NCBI GenBank assembly: GCA_947625045.1
Contig: CANQMW010000025.1
Location: forward strand, 1 to 42,423
Direction of reading: 5' to 3'
Length of the DNA: 42,423 nucleotides
Origin: an uncultured Oscillospiraceae bacterium
Lineage (GTDB): Bacteria; Bacillota; Clostridia; Oscillospirales; Oscillospiraceae
Shown: in pieces, positions 1 to 7,448 of the stretch
How positions within the stretch are numbered: the stretch's first letter is position 1
How the letters are laid out: every line of letters starts with the position of its first letter
The notes under the pieces: generated by a model
The model's input: only the letters and a program-made list of their open reading frames with translations
Database searches by the model: none
Told to the model about the DNA's origin: nothing
Translations under genes and position numbers: made by a program

Positions 1-228
1 AACATCCTGCCCGCCCTGGGCAACGAGTTCGTCACCATCATCAAGGAGACCTCCCTGGCGTCCACCTTCTTCGTGGGCGACCTGATGACCTCCTACCTGA
101 TCGTCAAGGGTAACACCTACCTCACCATGGAGTGCCTGATGATCGTGGGCGCGACCTACTTCATACTGACGTTCGTGCTGAGCAAGCTGCTGGGCGTGTT
201 TGAAAGGAGGCTGAAGGCCAGTGATTAA
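1..228 (+). CDS. Polar amino-acid ABC transporter permease, C-terminal part
   Basis: The window opens inside this gene, and 75 C-terminal residues plus the stop are visible. The segment has the His/Glu/Gln-type permease pattern: a conserved cytoplasmic loop ([19 protein letters not shown], the EAA-like site that contacts the ATPase), then hydrophobic helices ending in [12 protein letters not shown]. That last stretch is typical of the last helix and basic tail of GlnP/HisM-like proteins. It acts in the membrane with the ATPase encoded next. The two genes overlap by 8 bases, so they are translationally coupled. The substrate cannot be fixed from this fragment; a polar amino acid or cystine is usual for the family. 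Confidence 0.9.
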   Translation, partial: NILPALGNEFVTIIKETSLASTFFVGDLMTSYLIVKGNTYLTMECLMIVGATYFILTFVLSKLLGVFERRLKASD

Positions 229-961
229 GACCGAGAACCTGCACAAGAGCTTTCAGATCAAGGGCCAGCCGCCTTTGCACGTGCTCAAGGGTGTGAGCGA
301 ACACGTGGATAAGGGCGAGGTGGTGTCCATCATCGGTCCCTCCGGCGGCGGCAAGAGCACATTTTTGCGGTGCCTCAACCTGTTGGAAAAGCCGGAGGAG
401 GGGAAGATATTCTTTGAGGGCGTGGAGATCACCAACGCCAAGGTAGACATCAACGTCCACCGGCAGAAGATGGGCATGGTGTTCCAGCACTTCAACGTGT
501 TCCCCCACCTGTCCGTGAAGGAGAACATCACCATCGCCCCTACCATGGTGAAGAAGATGGACCAAAAGCTGGCCGACGAGAAGGCCATGGAACTCTTAAA
601 TCGCGTGGGCCTGGCGGACAAGGCCAACGAGCATCCCAGCCGCCTTTCCGGCGGCCAGAAGCAGCGTCTCGCCATCGTGCGGGCCCTGGCCATGGAGCCG
701 GACGTGATGCTCTTCGACGAGCCCACCTCCGCCCTGGACCCGGAGATGGTGGGGGAGGTGCTGGAGGTCATCAAGGGCCTTGTGAAGACAGGCATGACAA
801 GCGTCATCGTCACCCATGAGATGGGCTTTGCCCGGGAGGTGTCCGACAGGGTGCTCTTCATGGACGGGGGCGTCATCGCCGAGAGCGGCAGGCCCGACGA
901 CGTGTTCCAGCATCCCCAGAATCCCCGTACCAAGGAATTTCTGAGCAAAGTACTCTATTAA
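221..961 (+). CDS. Polar amino-acid ABC transporter ATP-binding protein (GlnQ/HisP type)
   Basis: This 246-aa ATPase powers uptake through the permease that overlaps it at the 5' end. Visible motifs are Walker [10 protein letters not shown] near residues 38-46, Q-loop [10 protein letters not shown], signature LSGGQKQR near 143, Walker [13 protein letters not shown], and the His switch [10 protein letters not shown]. The length and the closing [10 protein letters not shown] match the GlnQ/HisP/ArtP group. The start is GTG at 221; AAAGGAGG lies inside the permease gene about 13 bases upstream, and the protein begins [11 protein letters not shown], standard for the family. A hairpin terminator follows directly, so this is the last gene of its operon. 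The binding protein must lie upstream of the window. Confidence 0.95.
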   Translation: MIKTENLHKSFQIKGQPPLHVLKGVSEHVDKGEVVSIIGPSGGGKSTFLRCLNLLEKPEEGKIFFEGVEITNAKVDINVHRQKMGMVFQHFNVFPHLSVKENITIAPTMVKKMDQKLADEKAMELLNRVGLADKANEHPSRLSGGQKQRLAIVRALAMEPDVMLFDEPTSALDPEMVGEVLEVIKGLVKTGMTSVIVTHEMGFAREVSDRVLFMDGGVIAESGRPDDVFQHPQNPRTKEFLSKVLY

Positions 962-965
962 AACA

Positions 966-991
966 AAAGGCCGCCTTTCCGGGCGGCCTTT
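966..991 (+). terminator. Intrinsic terminator after the amino-acid ABC operon
   Basis: AAAGGCCGCC (966-975) pairs perfectly with GGCGGCCTTT (982-991) around a 6-base loop, five bases after the ATPase stop. The T tract is short. It sits only 20 bases before the next start codon, so that gene either has a promoter inside the ATPase gene or depends on read-through. Confidence 0.75.
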
Positions 992-1010
992 GGGTCAAAA
1001 GGAGACAGCC

Positions 1011-2465
1011 ATGGATATGAAGGAGTTGAAAAAGGCCATCGGGGCCTATGTGGACGCCCACGCCCAGGAATACATTGACCTTGCCAACAGCATATGGGAG
1101 TACGCGGAGCTGTCCTTAAAGGAATACAAGTCCGCGGCGCTGTTCATAGAGCTTTTGAAAAAGGAGGGCTTCACCGTCCGGGAAAACCTCTGCGGCATCG
1201 CCACCGCCTTCAGCGGAAGCTACGGCGCCGGCGCGCCCCATATCGGCATCCTGGGGGAGTTCGACGCCCTGTCCGGCCTTTCCCAGAAGGCGGGAGCCCT
1301 TGAGCGGGAGGAGCTTGTGAAAAACGGCTCCGGCCACGGCTGCGGCCATAACCTCTTAGGGGCGGGCTCCTTCGCGGCGGCCTGCGCCGTGAAGGACTTT
1401 CTCAAAAAGACGGGCCTGCCCGGCACCGTGACCTTTTACGGCTGCCCCGGGGAGGAGGGCGGCGCCTCCAAGGCCTATATGGCGCGGGACTGGCTCTGGA
1501 AGGAGCTGGACTGCGCGCTGAGCTGGCACCCCGGCGACACCAACGAGCTCATGACCGGCACCAACAACTCCTGCACCCAGGTGCTCTACAAATTCAAGGG
1601 CGTGGCCGCCCACGCTGCCTCGAACCCTTATGAAGGCCGCTCCGCCCTGGACGCGGTGGAGCTGATGAACGTGGGGGTGCAGTACCTGCGGGAGCATATG
1701 CCGCCCCAGGGGCGCATCCACTACGCCATGGTGGACGGCGGGGGGCTCTCTCCCAACGTGGTCCAGCCCCACGCCTCGGTGCTGTACATGGTCCGGTCCC
1801 AGCGGGTGAAGGATACCCTGGAGCTGCAGCGGCGGGTGGACCTCATCGCCCAGGGGGCCGCCATGATGACCGAGACCACCTATGAGCGCATCTTCGTGGA
1901 CGGCACGGCGGACCTTCTGCCCAACACGGCGCTGGAGAAGGTGCTGCACGACAACATGCTCTCTACAGACCTGCCCGCCTACACCAAGGAGGAGTGGGCC
2001 TTCGCGGAGAGCCTCAAAAAGACCTTCCCACCCGCGGATGAGCTGCCCGGGGACGCGCCCAAGTGGTCGGAGGAGATCAAGGCCTTCGTGAAAAAGACGA
2101 CGGATAACGGCAAGCGGGCCATCAACGACTTCGTCATGCCCTTTTTGTCCAGCAACGAGTTCACCCCCGGCTCCACGGACGTGGGGGACGTGAGCTGGCT
2201 CACCCCCACAGCGGAGATCACCGCGGCCGCCTGGCCCTCCGGCTCGCCGGGCCACTCCTGGCAGAACGTGTCCTGCGGGGCCACGTCCCTGGCGGACAAG
2301 GGCATGCTCTACGCCGCCAAGGTCCTGGCCGGGGCGGCGGCAGACCTGTTCGCCGATACGGGCCTCATCGACAAAGCCAAGGCGGAATTCGCCAGGCGCA
2401 CTGAGGACGGGGGCTATGTGTGCCCCATCCCCGCGGACGCGGTGCCCTACGTGATAGAGGAATGA
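1011..2465 (+). CDS. M20-family amidohydrolase, AbgB-like
   Basis: Predicted 484-aa zinc metallo-amidohydrolase of the AbgB branch (p-aminobenzoyl-glutamate hydrolase subunit B). Such enzymes cleave an amide bond to release an amino acid in the cytosol. Metal-site motifs are GHGCGHNLLGAG near residue 107, CPGEEGGASKA, and LSWHPGD near 180. The dimerisation-type insert reads HAASNPYEGRSALDAVELMN, and the C-terminal SGSPGHSWQNV is typical. E. coli AbgB has about 481 residues. ATG 1011 is preferred because GGAG lies 6 bases upstream; an in-frame TTG at 990 would fall inside the preceding terminator. The true substrate is unknown: the family also contains peptidases and aminoacylases, and no AbgA partner is visible. 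It stands alone between two terminators. Confidence 0.85.
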   Translation: MDMKELKKAIGAYVDAHAQEYIDLANSIWEYAELSLKEYKSAALFIELLKKEGFTVRENLCGIATAFSGSYGAGAPHIGILGEFDALSGLSQKAGALEREELVKNGSGHGCGHNLLGAGSFAAACAVKDFLKKTGLPGTVTFYGCPGEEGGASKAYMARDWLWKELDCALSWHPGDTNELMTGTNNSCTQVLYKFKGVAAHAASNPYEGRSALDAVELMNVGVQYLREHMPPQGRIHYAMVDGGGLSPNVVQPHASVLYMVRSQRVKDTLELQRRVDLIAQGAAMMTETTYERIFVDGTADLLPNTALEKVLHDNMLSTDLPAYTKEEWAFAESLKKTFPPADELPGDAPKWSEEIKAFVKKTTDNGKRAINDFVMPFLSSNEFTPGSTDVGDVSWLTPTAEITAAAWPSGSPGHSWQNVSCGATSLADKGMLYAAKVLAGAAADLFADTGLIDKAKAEFARRTEDGGYVCPIPADAVPYVIEE

Positions 2466-2470
2466 TGATG

Positions 2471-2512
2471 AGCCGCCTGCCGGTCCCCTGGGAGACTTGA
2501 CAGGCGGCTTTT
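2471..2512 (+). terminator. Intrinsic terminator after the M20 gene
   Basis: AGCCGCCTG (2471-2479) pairs with CAGGCGGCT (2501-2509), followed by TTTT. The second arm overlaps the -35 box of the larB promoter, so one operon ends where the next begins. Confidence 0.75.
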
Positions 2513-2526
2513 CGCTATGATAAAAT
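2497..2526 (+). promoter_or_regulatory. Promoter of the larBCE operon
   Basis: TTGACA at 2497-2502 matches the sigma-A -35 consensus exactly. After 18 bases, TAAAAT at 2521-2526 is one mismatch from the -10 consensus and is preceded by TG plus one base (2518-2520), an extended -10. Transcription should start near 2533, giving a leader of about 114 bases. Confidence 0.75.
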
Positions 2527-2532
2527 TTTTTG

Positions 2533-2640
2533 GCGGGACAAATATCCGGCGTCCGGCGCGTGAGCGCCCCGCCGGCAAGACGTTGGTACCGGAAGGCGTT
2601 GGCCTCGCAGGAGCGGGGCGGCGCCTTCCTTTTTGGAGGA
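2533..2640 (+). promoter_or_regulatory. Structured larB leader with terminator (possible attenuator or riboswitch)
   Basis: The 5' half folds into a strong hairpin. CCGGCG (2546-2551) pairs with CGCCGG (2570-2575), enclosing GGCGC-GTGA-GCGCC (2555-2568), which is closed by a GNRA-type loop. The 3' half contains GGAAGGCG (2591-2598) pairing perfectly with CGCCTTCC (2622-2629), followed by five T: a classical terminator just before the GGAGGA ribosome site. CGCCCCGC (2565-2572) can instead pair with GCGGGGCG (2613-2620). That would open the 5' hairpin and interlock with the terminator, a plausible switch. I do not recognise a known riboswitch class; the conserved blocks I recall for the NiCo class are not present in order. 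Nickel or a cofactor intermediate would be a logical ligand, but that is inference. Confidence 0.55.
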
Positions 2641-2646
2641 CTACTT

Positions 2647-3402
2647 ATGACCAGCGAGACGAAAAACATACTGGAGGCGGTGCAGGCCGGGTCCATGACT
2701 GTGGACGAGGCCCTTTTGAAGCTGAAGACCGCCCCCTATGAGGACATCGGCTACGCCCGGGTGGACCTGCACCGGAAGGTGCGCCAGGGGGCGGCGGAGG
2801 TCATCTACGGCGCGGGCAAGACCCCGGAGCAGATCGCGGGCATATGCGACGCCATGGCGAAAAACGGCCAGGGGCGCATCCTCGTGACTCGCATGAGCCC
2901 GGAGGCGGCCGCCTTCGTGGGCAGAGGCCGGGACCTGGACTACCATCCCGAGGCCCGGGTGGGCATCCTGGGCGGCATCCCCGCCCCGGACGGCATCGGA
3001 ACTATTGTCGTGGCCACCGGCGGCACCAGCGACATCCCCGTGGCGGAGGAGGCGGCCCTGACGGCGGAGGTCCACGGCAACGCCGTGGCCCGGCTCTACG
3101 ACGTGGGCGTGTCCGGCCTGCATAGGCTGCTGGATAAGAAAGAGACCATCATGACCGCCAGCGTCATCATCGCCATCGCGGGCATGGAGGGGGCATTGGC
3201 CAGCGTCATCGGCGGCCTCGCCGACTGCCCAGTCATCGCCGTGCCCACCAGCGTGGGATACGGGGCGGCGTTCAACGGCCTGAGCGCCCTTTTGAGCATG
3301 CTCAACTCCTGCGCCAGCGGCGTGAGCGTGGTCAACATCGACAACGGCTTCGGCGCCGGGTACCTGGCCGGCATGATCAACCATATGGAGGCGAAAGCAT
3401 GA
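2647..3402 (+). CDS. larB: LarB, nickel-pincer cofactor biosynthesis carboxylase/hydrolase
   Basis: LarB carboxylates the pyridinium ring of nicotinic acid adenine dinucleotide and hydrolyses the anhydride, the first step to the nickel-pincer nucleotide used by LarA-type racemases. The 251-aa product has a helical N-terminal region and a PurE-like C-terminal domain. Visible features are PDGIGTIVVATGGTSDIPVAEEA, PTSVGYGAAFNGLSALLSM in the nucleotide-binding area, and LNSCASGVSVVN with Cys222, which corresponds to the catalytic cysteine known in LarB (Cys221 in Lactobacillus). ATG 2647 has TTTGGAGGA 6 bases upstream; an in-frame extension to 2530 would run through the terminator and is rejected. 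It heads larB-larC-larE, with stop and start overlapping as ATGA. Confidence 0.93.
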   Translation: MTSETKNILEAVQAGSMTVDEALLKLKTAPYEDIGYARVDLHRKVRQGAAEVIYGAGKTPEQIAGICDAMAKNGQGRILVTRMSPEAAAFVGRGRDLDYHPEARVGILGGIPAPDGIGTIVVATGGTSDIPVAEEAALTAEVHGNAVARLYDVGVSGLHRLLDKKETIMTASVIIAIAGMEGALASVIGGLADCPVIAVPTSVGYGAAFNGLSALLSMLNSCASGVSVVNIDNGFGAGYLAGMINHMEAKA

Positions 3403-4616
3403 GGACGCTGTACATAGACTGTGCCATGGGCGCGGCGGGGGATATGCTCTCCGCGGCGCTTATTGAGCTCCTGCCGGACCCGGCGGGCTTTGTGGAGAAG
3501 CTCAATACCCTCGGCATCCCCGGGGTGGAGTATAAGCTGGAAAGAGCCCAGAAGTGCGGCGTCACGGGCAGCCACATGACCGTGCTGGTCCACGGGGAAG
3601 AGGAGGAGCATGCCATGCACCACCATGACCATGAGCACGGACATGAGCACCATGATCATGACCACGAGCACCGCCACAGCGGCCTGCACGACATAGAGCA
3701 CCTGGTCCGGGACCATCTGGCCCTGTCGGAGAAGGTCCGGGAGGACGTACTGGCGGTGTATGGGCTTATCGCGGAGGCGGAGAGCCATGTCCACGGCGTG
3801 CCCGTGCCGGAGATACATTTTCATGAGGTGGGCACGCTGGACGCGGTGGCGGATGTGACGGCGGTGTGCCTGGTCATGGCGGAGCTGGCGCCGGACGCGG
3901 TGGTGTGCTCGCCGGTGCATGTGGGGGCGGGGCAGGTGAAGTGCGCCCACGGCATCCTGCTGGTGCCAGCCCCGGCCACGGCCTATATTTTGAAAGATGT
4001 GCCCATCTACGGGGGAGAGATACAGGGCGAGCTCTGCACCCCCACGGGGGCGGCGCTTTTGAAGCATTTTGCCACGTCCTTCGGTCCCATGCCAATGATG
4101 CGCCCCACGGCGGTGGGCTACGGCATGGGCGGGCGGGACTACCCCGCCGCCAACTGCGTCCGGGCCATCCTGGGGGAGAGCATGGAGGGCGGCACGGACG
4201 AGATGATAGAGCTTTCCTGCAACGTGGACGACATGACCGCGGAGGCGGTGGGCTTTGCCATGGAGCGGCTCTTTGACGCCGGGGCAAGGGAGGTCTACAC
4301 CGTGCCCATCGGCATGAAAAAATCCCGCCCCGGCACTCTCCTGCGGGTGATATGCGCCCCGGCGGACCGGGGGCGGATGGTGGAACTGCTCTTCAAGTAC
4401 ACCACAACCATCGGCGTCCGGGAGGCGGAGACGAGGCGCTATGTCCTCGCCCGGCGGGAGGAGACATTGGACACCCCTTGGGGCCCCGTGGGGCGGAAGA
4501 TCTCCGAGGGCTACGGCGTGAGCCGGGTGAAGTATGAGTACGAGGACCTGGCCCGCATCGCCCGGGAGAAGAGCGTGAGCCTCCGGGAGGCGGAGGATAT
4601 GGTGGAGGGTTGCTGA
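3399..4616 (+). CDS. larC: LarC, CTP-dependent nickel insertase (single uninterrupted ORF)
   Basis: LarC is the CTP-dependent cyclometallase that inserts nickel into the dithio-pincer nucleotide. The 405-aa protein starts LYIDCAMGAAGDM, a family hallmark, and includes EIHFHEVGTLDAVADV and the C-terminal metal/CTP region with CNVDDMTAE and IGMKKSRPGTLL. Residues 71-97 are a very His/Asp/Glu-rich stretch (AMHHHDHEHGHEHHDHDH and beyond), a likely nickel store or capture site. In Lactobacillus, larC is split into two frames joined by programmed frameshifting; here it is one continuous frame. The start overlaps the larB stop by 4 bases, and its TGA shares a base with the larE ATG, so the operon is tightly coupled. 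No larA is in the window, so the client enzyme lies elsewhere. Confidence 0.95.
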   Translation: MRTLYIDCAMGAAGDMLSAALIELLPDPAGFVEKLNTLGIPGVEYKLERAQKCGVTGSHMTVLVHGEEEEHAMHHHDHEHGHEHHDHDHEHRHSGLHDIEHLVRDHLALSEKVREDVLAVYGLIAEAESHVHGVPVPEIHFHEVGTLDAVADVTAVCLVMAELAPDAVVCSPVHVGAGQVKCAHGILLVPAPATAYILKDVPIYGGEIQGELCTPTGAALLKHFATSFGPMPMMRPTAVGYGMGGRDYPAANCVRAILGESMEGGTDEMIELSCNVDDMTAEAVGFAMERLFDAGAREVYTVPIGMKKSRPGTLLRVICAPADRGRMVELLFKYTTTIGVREAETRRYVLARREETLDTPWGPVGRKISEGYGVSRVKYEYEDLARIAREKSVSLREAEDMVEGC

Positions 4617-5416
4617 TGGACGCGCTGCACGAGAAAAAGAGAGCCCTGGAGGAATACCTCTGGGGGCTGGGGAGCTTGGCGGTGGCCTATTCCGCCGGGG
4701 TGGACTCCACCTTTTTGCTGGCCGCGGCCCATGAGACCCTGGGGGATAAGGTCCTGGCCGTGACGGCGAGGAGCGTGCTCTGCCCCGCGCGGGAGACCGA
4801 GGAGGCGGAGGCCTTCTGCCGGGTCCGGGGCATAGAGCATATCGTTCTTGACTACGACGCCCTGGCCGTGCCTGGGGTGAAGGACAATCCCCCCGACCGG
4901 TGCTACCGCTGCAAAAAGGCCCTGTTCGGCGAGATACTGGAAGCGGCCCATGCCCGGGGCATTGAGCACGTGGCGGAGGGGTCCAACGCTGACGACGAGG
5001 GGGATTACCGGCCCGGCATGAAGGCCGTGGCGGAGCTGGGGATATTGAGCCCCCTGCGCCAAGTGCGCCTCACAAAGGAGGAGATACGGGCCCTTTCCCG
5101 GGAAATGGGCCTGGATACCTGGGACAAGCCATCTATGGCCTGCCTTGCCAGCCGGTTCGTCTACGGCGAGACCCTCACCCCGGAGAAGCTCCAGATGGTG
5201 GCCCAAGCGGAGCAGAAGCTGCGGGACTGGGGCTTTTCCCAGATGCGGGTGCGGGTCCACGGGGACCTGGCAAGGGTGGAGGTGCTGCCGGAGGAGTTTG
5301 CCCGGCTCATCGTCCATGCCGGGGAGCTGGACGAATACCTGCGAGGCCTGGGCTTTGCCTATGCGGCATTGGACCTGGCGGGCTATAAGACCGGCAGCAT
5401 GAACCGGACGCTGTGA
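4616..5416 (+). CDS. larE: LarE, ATP-dependent sulfur insertase (three-cysteine type)
   Basis: LarE adenylates and thiolates the dicarboxylated precursor of the pincer cofactor. The 266-aa protein has the PP-loop YSAGVDST (residues 25-32), the NPPDRCYRCKKALF block and DKPSMACLASR. Cysteines 96, 99 and 176 are all present. In single-cysteine enzymes (Lactobacillus) Cys176 is sacrificed to supply sulfur, whereas in three-cysteine homologues the trio holds a [4Fe-4S] cluster that carries sulfur catalytically. This one therefore looks like the recyclable iron-sulfur type, which fits an anaerobe. ATG 4616 is chosen because GGAGG lies 7 bases upstream; a TTG at 4610 is less likely. It is the last lar gene; the next gene begins 11 bases later. 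Confidence 0.92.
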   Translation: MDALHEKKRALEEYLWGLGSLAVAYSAGVDSTFLLAAAHETLGDKVLAVTARSVLCPARETEEAEAFCRVRGIEHIVLDYDALAVPGVKDNPPDRCYRCKKALFGEILEAAHARGIEHVAEGSNADDEGDYRPGMKAVAELGILSPLRQVRLTKEEIRALSREMGLDTWDKPSMACLASRFVYGETLTPEKLQMVAQAEQKLRDWGFSQMRVRVHGDLARVEVLPEEFARLIVHAGELDEYLRGLGFAYAALDLAGYKTGSMNRTL

Positions 5417-5427
5417 AAAGGAGATCT

Positions 5428-6384
5428 ATGAAAAGATATCTGCTCTCCGCCGCGGCGGCGCTGTGCATGGCCGCCCTGCTGGGCGTATCGGCGTGGGCGG
5501 GGGACGGGCCCCGGCTCACGGCCGCGCGGGAATACGCGGACGGCGCGCTGGACGTGGAGTACGACTTTCTCTATGAGGATGGTCAGTCCCTGCCCTGTAA
5601 GGGCCGGAAGAATGTGTGGGGCGACCATACCATCGTGCTCTATGAGGGCAGCAGCCAGGAGAGGACCATCGACGGCATGCCCAGCCTGCAATGGACCTAT
5701 GCCTGTGACGAGGCAGGCCGCCTGACGGAGGAGACCGAGACTTGGCCCAGCGGCAATGTCTATATCGCCCGCAAGGTGTACGATGACAGCGGCCTGCTCA
5801 CCCGGGAGGAATGGGTATCGCCCGAGACCGGGACATCCGGGATGGACTATACCTATGACGGGGCCGGGCGCCTCGTCAAAAGCGCCGCGGACGATGACGG
5901 CGTCGTCGGAAATGTGTACGAATACGACTGCGACGAGGCCGGCCGGATCACGGCTGATCGATTCTACAGCGTCACGGACTGGGACGGGGAGGGGCAGCCT
6001 GCGTCCATTTGGCCGACGCCCGTCAACGAGACCCACTATGTCTACGACGACGCCGGGCGCGTGGTGAGTGAGACGTTCCTGTATGACGGCAAACTGGACA
6101 CGGAGACGGCGTATACCTACGTGGATGACCCCTGCTTCGTCATCCGGTATGCTGAAAAGCGGGACTATTTTAATGACAAAAACGAGAGCATCTGTGAGCT
6201 TTTCGTGAACGACAGCGCCGGGAAAGCGGTTTTATGTTTTTCCCTTCCTGGAGAGCCAGAGCTTACGCAGGATGACGCGGGCAGGCTGGTCAGGGCAGAG
6301 ACGGGGGGACAGGGTGTTGGAGTTTACCTATGCGGACGACTAAAGGGACTTTCAACTCCCTCAGTCGCGTCAGAAGGGCTTTGA
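5428..6384 (+). CDS. Secreted YD/RHS-repeat-like protein with a shifted 3' end
   Basis: The 318-aa product begins with a clear signal peptide (MKRYLLSAAAALCMAALLGV, predicted cleavage after SAWA). The rest is a string of YD/RHS-like units: YACDEAGRLTEE, YDDSGLLTREEW, YTYDGAGRLVKS, YDCDEAGRITAD, YVYDDAGRVVSE. These form extracellular beta-strand stacks in larger RHS proteins, but no toxin or polymorphic tip is present here. ATG 5428 follows AAGGAG. The last about 25 residues look wrong. Removing one G from the G6 tract at 6303-6308 would restore a frame reading TGDRVLEFTYADD and stopping at 6343, a natural end for this repeat. As written, translation runs into the palindromic element. It follows larE closely and may be co-transcribed; function unknown. 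Confidence 0.75.
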   Translation: MKRYLLSAAAALCMAALLGVSAWAGDGPRLTAAREYADGALDVEYDFLYEDGQSLPCKGRKNVWGDHTIVLYEGSSQERTIDGMPSLQWTYACDEAGRLTEETETWPSGNVYIARKVYDDSGLLTREEWVSPETGTSGMDYTYDGAGRLVKSAADDDGVVGNVYEYDCDEAGRITADRFYSVTDWDGEGQPASIWPTPVNETHYVYDDAGRVVSETFLYDGKLDTETAYTYVDDPCFVIRYAEKRDYFNDKNESICELFVNDSAGKAVLCFSLPGEPELTQDDAGRLVRAETGGQGVGVYLCGRLKGLSTPSVASEGL

Positions 6385-6520
6385 AGATTCGAGACCCTGG
6401 CGAGCCAGGCTCCCTCATTGGTCAAAGCCCTTCTTCCTTTTCCCCATGAAACCCACTGCGTTGGGCTTTCATGGGGGCCCCGGGAGGTCTCGACAGCTCC
6501 CTCGTCTGAGGGAGCCTTCA
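6344..6520. repeat. Palindromic intergenic repeat element
   Basis: A non-coding block built from four perfect inverted pairs: AGAAGGGCTTTGA (6372-6384) with 6422-6434; TCGAGACC (6389-6396) with GGTCTCGA (6486-6493); AGGCTCCCTC (6407-6416) with GAGGGAGCCT (6508-6517); CCCCATGAAA (6442-6451) with TTTCATGGGG (6467-6476). CTCCCTC-type blocks also occur at 6355 and 6498. It resembles the CTCCCTCAGTCGC-type dispersed repeats I associate with Ruminococcaceae genomes. It has no ORF of its own and abuts the shifted end of the YD gene. No second copy lies in this window. Confidence 0.6.
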
Positions 6521-6529
6521 ATAAAGAAA

Positions 6530-6550
6530 GGGCGCGTTTCAAACGCGCCC
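6530..6550. terminator. Bidirectional terminator between convergent genes
   Basis: GGGCGCGTTT (6530-6539) and AAACGCGCCC (6541-6550) form a near-perfect hairpin. On the minus strand it is followed by TTTCTTTATT, and on the plus strand by TTGTTTGTTG, so it can serve both the YD gene and the minus-strand transporter operon. Confidence 0.75.
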
Positions 6551-6566
6551 TTGTTTGTTGTCCATT

Positions 6567-7448
6567 TTACAGATTGCTCTCCTTTTTGTTACCGGTGCGG
6601 CGGAGGAAGTTTCCCAGCTCCGTGAGGCACAGCAGCGTCAGCACCAGGAATGCCCCGGGGATGAGGATGATCCACCAGGCCCCGGTGGTGAGGGCGCTGT
6701 TCGCCTGGGAGAGGAGACTGCCCCAGGACACGGTCTCCAAAGGCAGGCCCATGCCCATGAAACTTAAGGTGGACTCCGCCAGGATGGCGCCGCGCACGGC
6801 CATGACGGCCATGAAGAGCACCGCGGGCGTCAGGTCCGGCGCCAGGTGGCTGCGGAGGATGTGAAAAAACCCGCCGCCCATGACCCGGGAGGCCAGCACA
6901 TATTCGCTCCCGGCGAGACGCCGCACCTCCGTGCGGACCACTTTCGCCATGCTCATCCAGCCTGTGGCCCCCACGGCCAAGGCGATGGAAAGGACGCTGG
7001 CCCTTCCCATGGCGGCCTGCAGGAGCAGCACCGCCAGCAGACTGGGCACGGAGAGGAATATCTCCCCCAGGCGCATGAGCGCCCTATCCAGCCACCCGGG
7101 CCCCAGGCCCGCTATGGCCCCGTAGATCAAGGCGATGGCGGTGGAGACGGCCGCGGCCAGAAGGCCGATGGCGAGGGACGTGCGCCCGCCGGAGCAGAGC
7201 ATGGCGAACATGTCCCGGCCCAAGCCATCCGTGCCGAAGGGATAGGTCCCGCAGGGGGCGCGGGCGGCGTTCATGAGGTCCATATACCCCGGGTCCCGGG
7301 GGGTGAAGTGCCCGCCGAAGAGGCAGCCCAGGACGATGACACCCAGAACGACCGCGGCCCAGAGGGGCGGTCTCTCCCGCTTTTCCAGCGTGACCGGGGG
7401 CGGGGGCGGGGCGGGACGGAGGCCCGTAAGCTGGAAGCGCTCATCCAT
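6567..7448 (-). CDS. Opp/Dpp/Nik-type ABC permease, second subunit
   Basis: Membrane subunit (293 aa) of a peptide/nickel-type importer, OppC/DppC/NikC class. A Pro-rich cytoplasmic start (PAPPPPPVTLEKRERPP) precedes the first helix, followed by the family loop YPFGTDGLGRDMFAM. The ATPase-contact region near the C-terminus reads LAESTLSFMGMGLPLETVSWGSLL, close to the family consensus. The ATG at 7448 follows GGGAGGGG at 7 bases and lies 8 bases inside the end of the partner permease gene. It is the last gene of a three-gene minus-strand operon that ends at the terminator before 6567. No OppD/OppF-type ATPase is encoded nearby. Confidence 0.9.
   Translation of the reverse strand: MDERFQLTGLRPAPPPPPVTLEKRERPPLWAAVVLGVIVLGCLFGGHFTPRDPGYMDLMNAARAPCGTYPFGTDGLGRDMFAMLCSGGRTSLAIGLLAAAVSTAIALIYGAIAGLGPGWLDRALMRLGEIFLSVPSLLAVLLLQAAMGRASVLSIALAVGATGWMSMAKVVRTEVRRLAGSEYVLASRVMGGGFFHILRSHLAPDLTPAVLFMAVMAVRGAILAESTLSFMGMGLPLETVSWGSLLSQANSALTTGAWWIILIPGAFLVLTLLCLTELGNFLRRTGNKKESNL

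Noticed and set aside
2533-2640. NiCo (czcD) riboswitch in front of larB
   Set aside because: A GGGACA block occurs, but the conserved blocks I recall are not in the right order and no four-way junction can be drawn. I keep it as an unassigned attenuator.
2530-2646. N-terminal extension of LarB to 2530
   Set aside because: It would be translated across the promoter-proximal hairpin and terminator, and the ribosome site is at 2635-2640.
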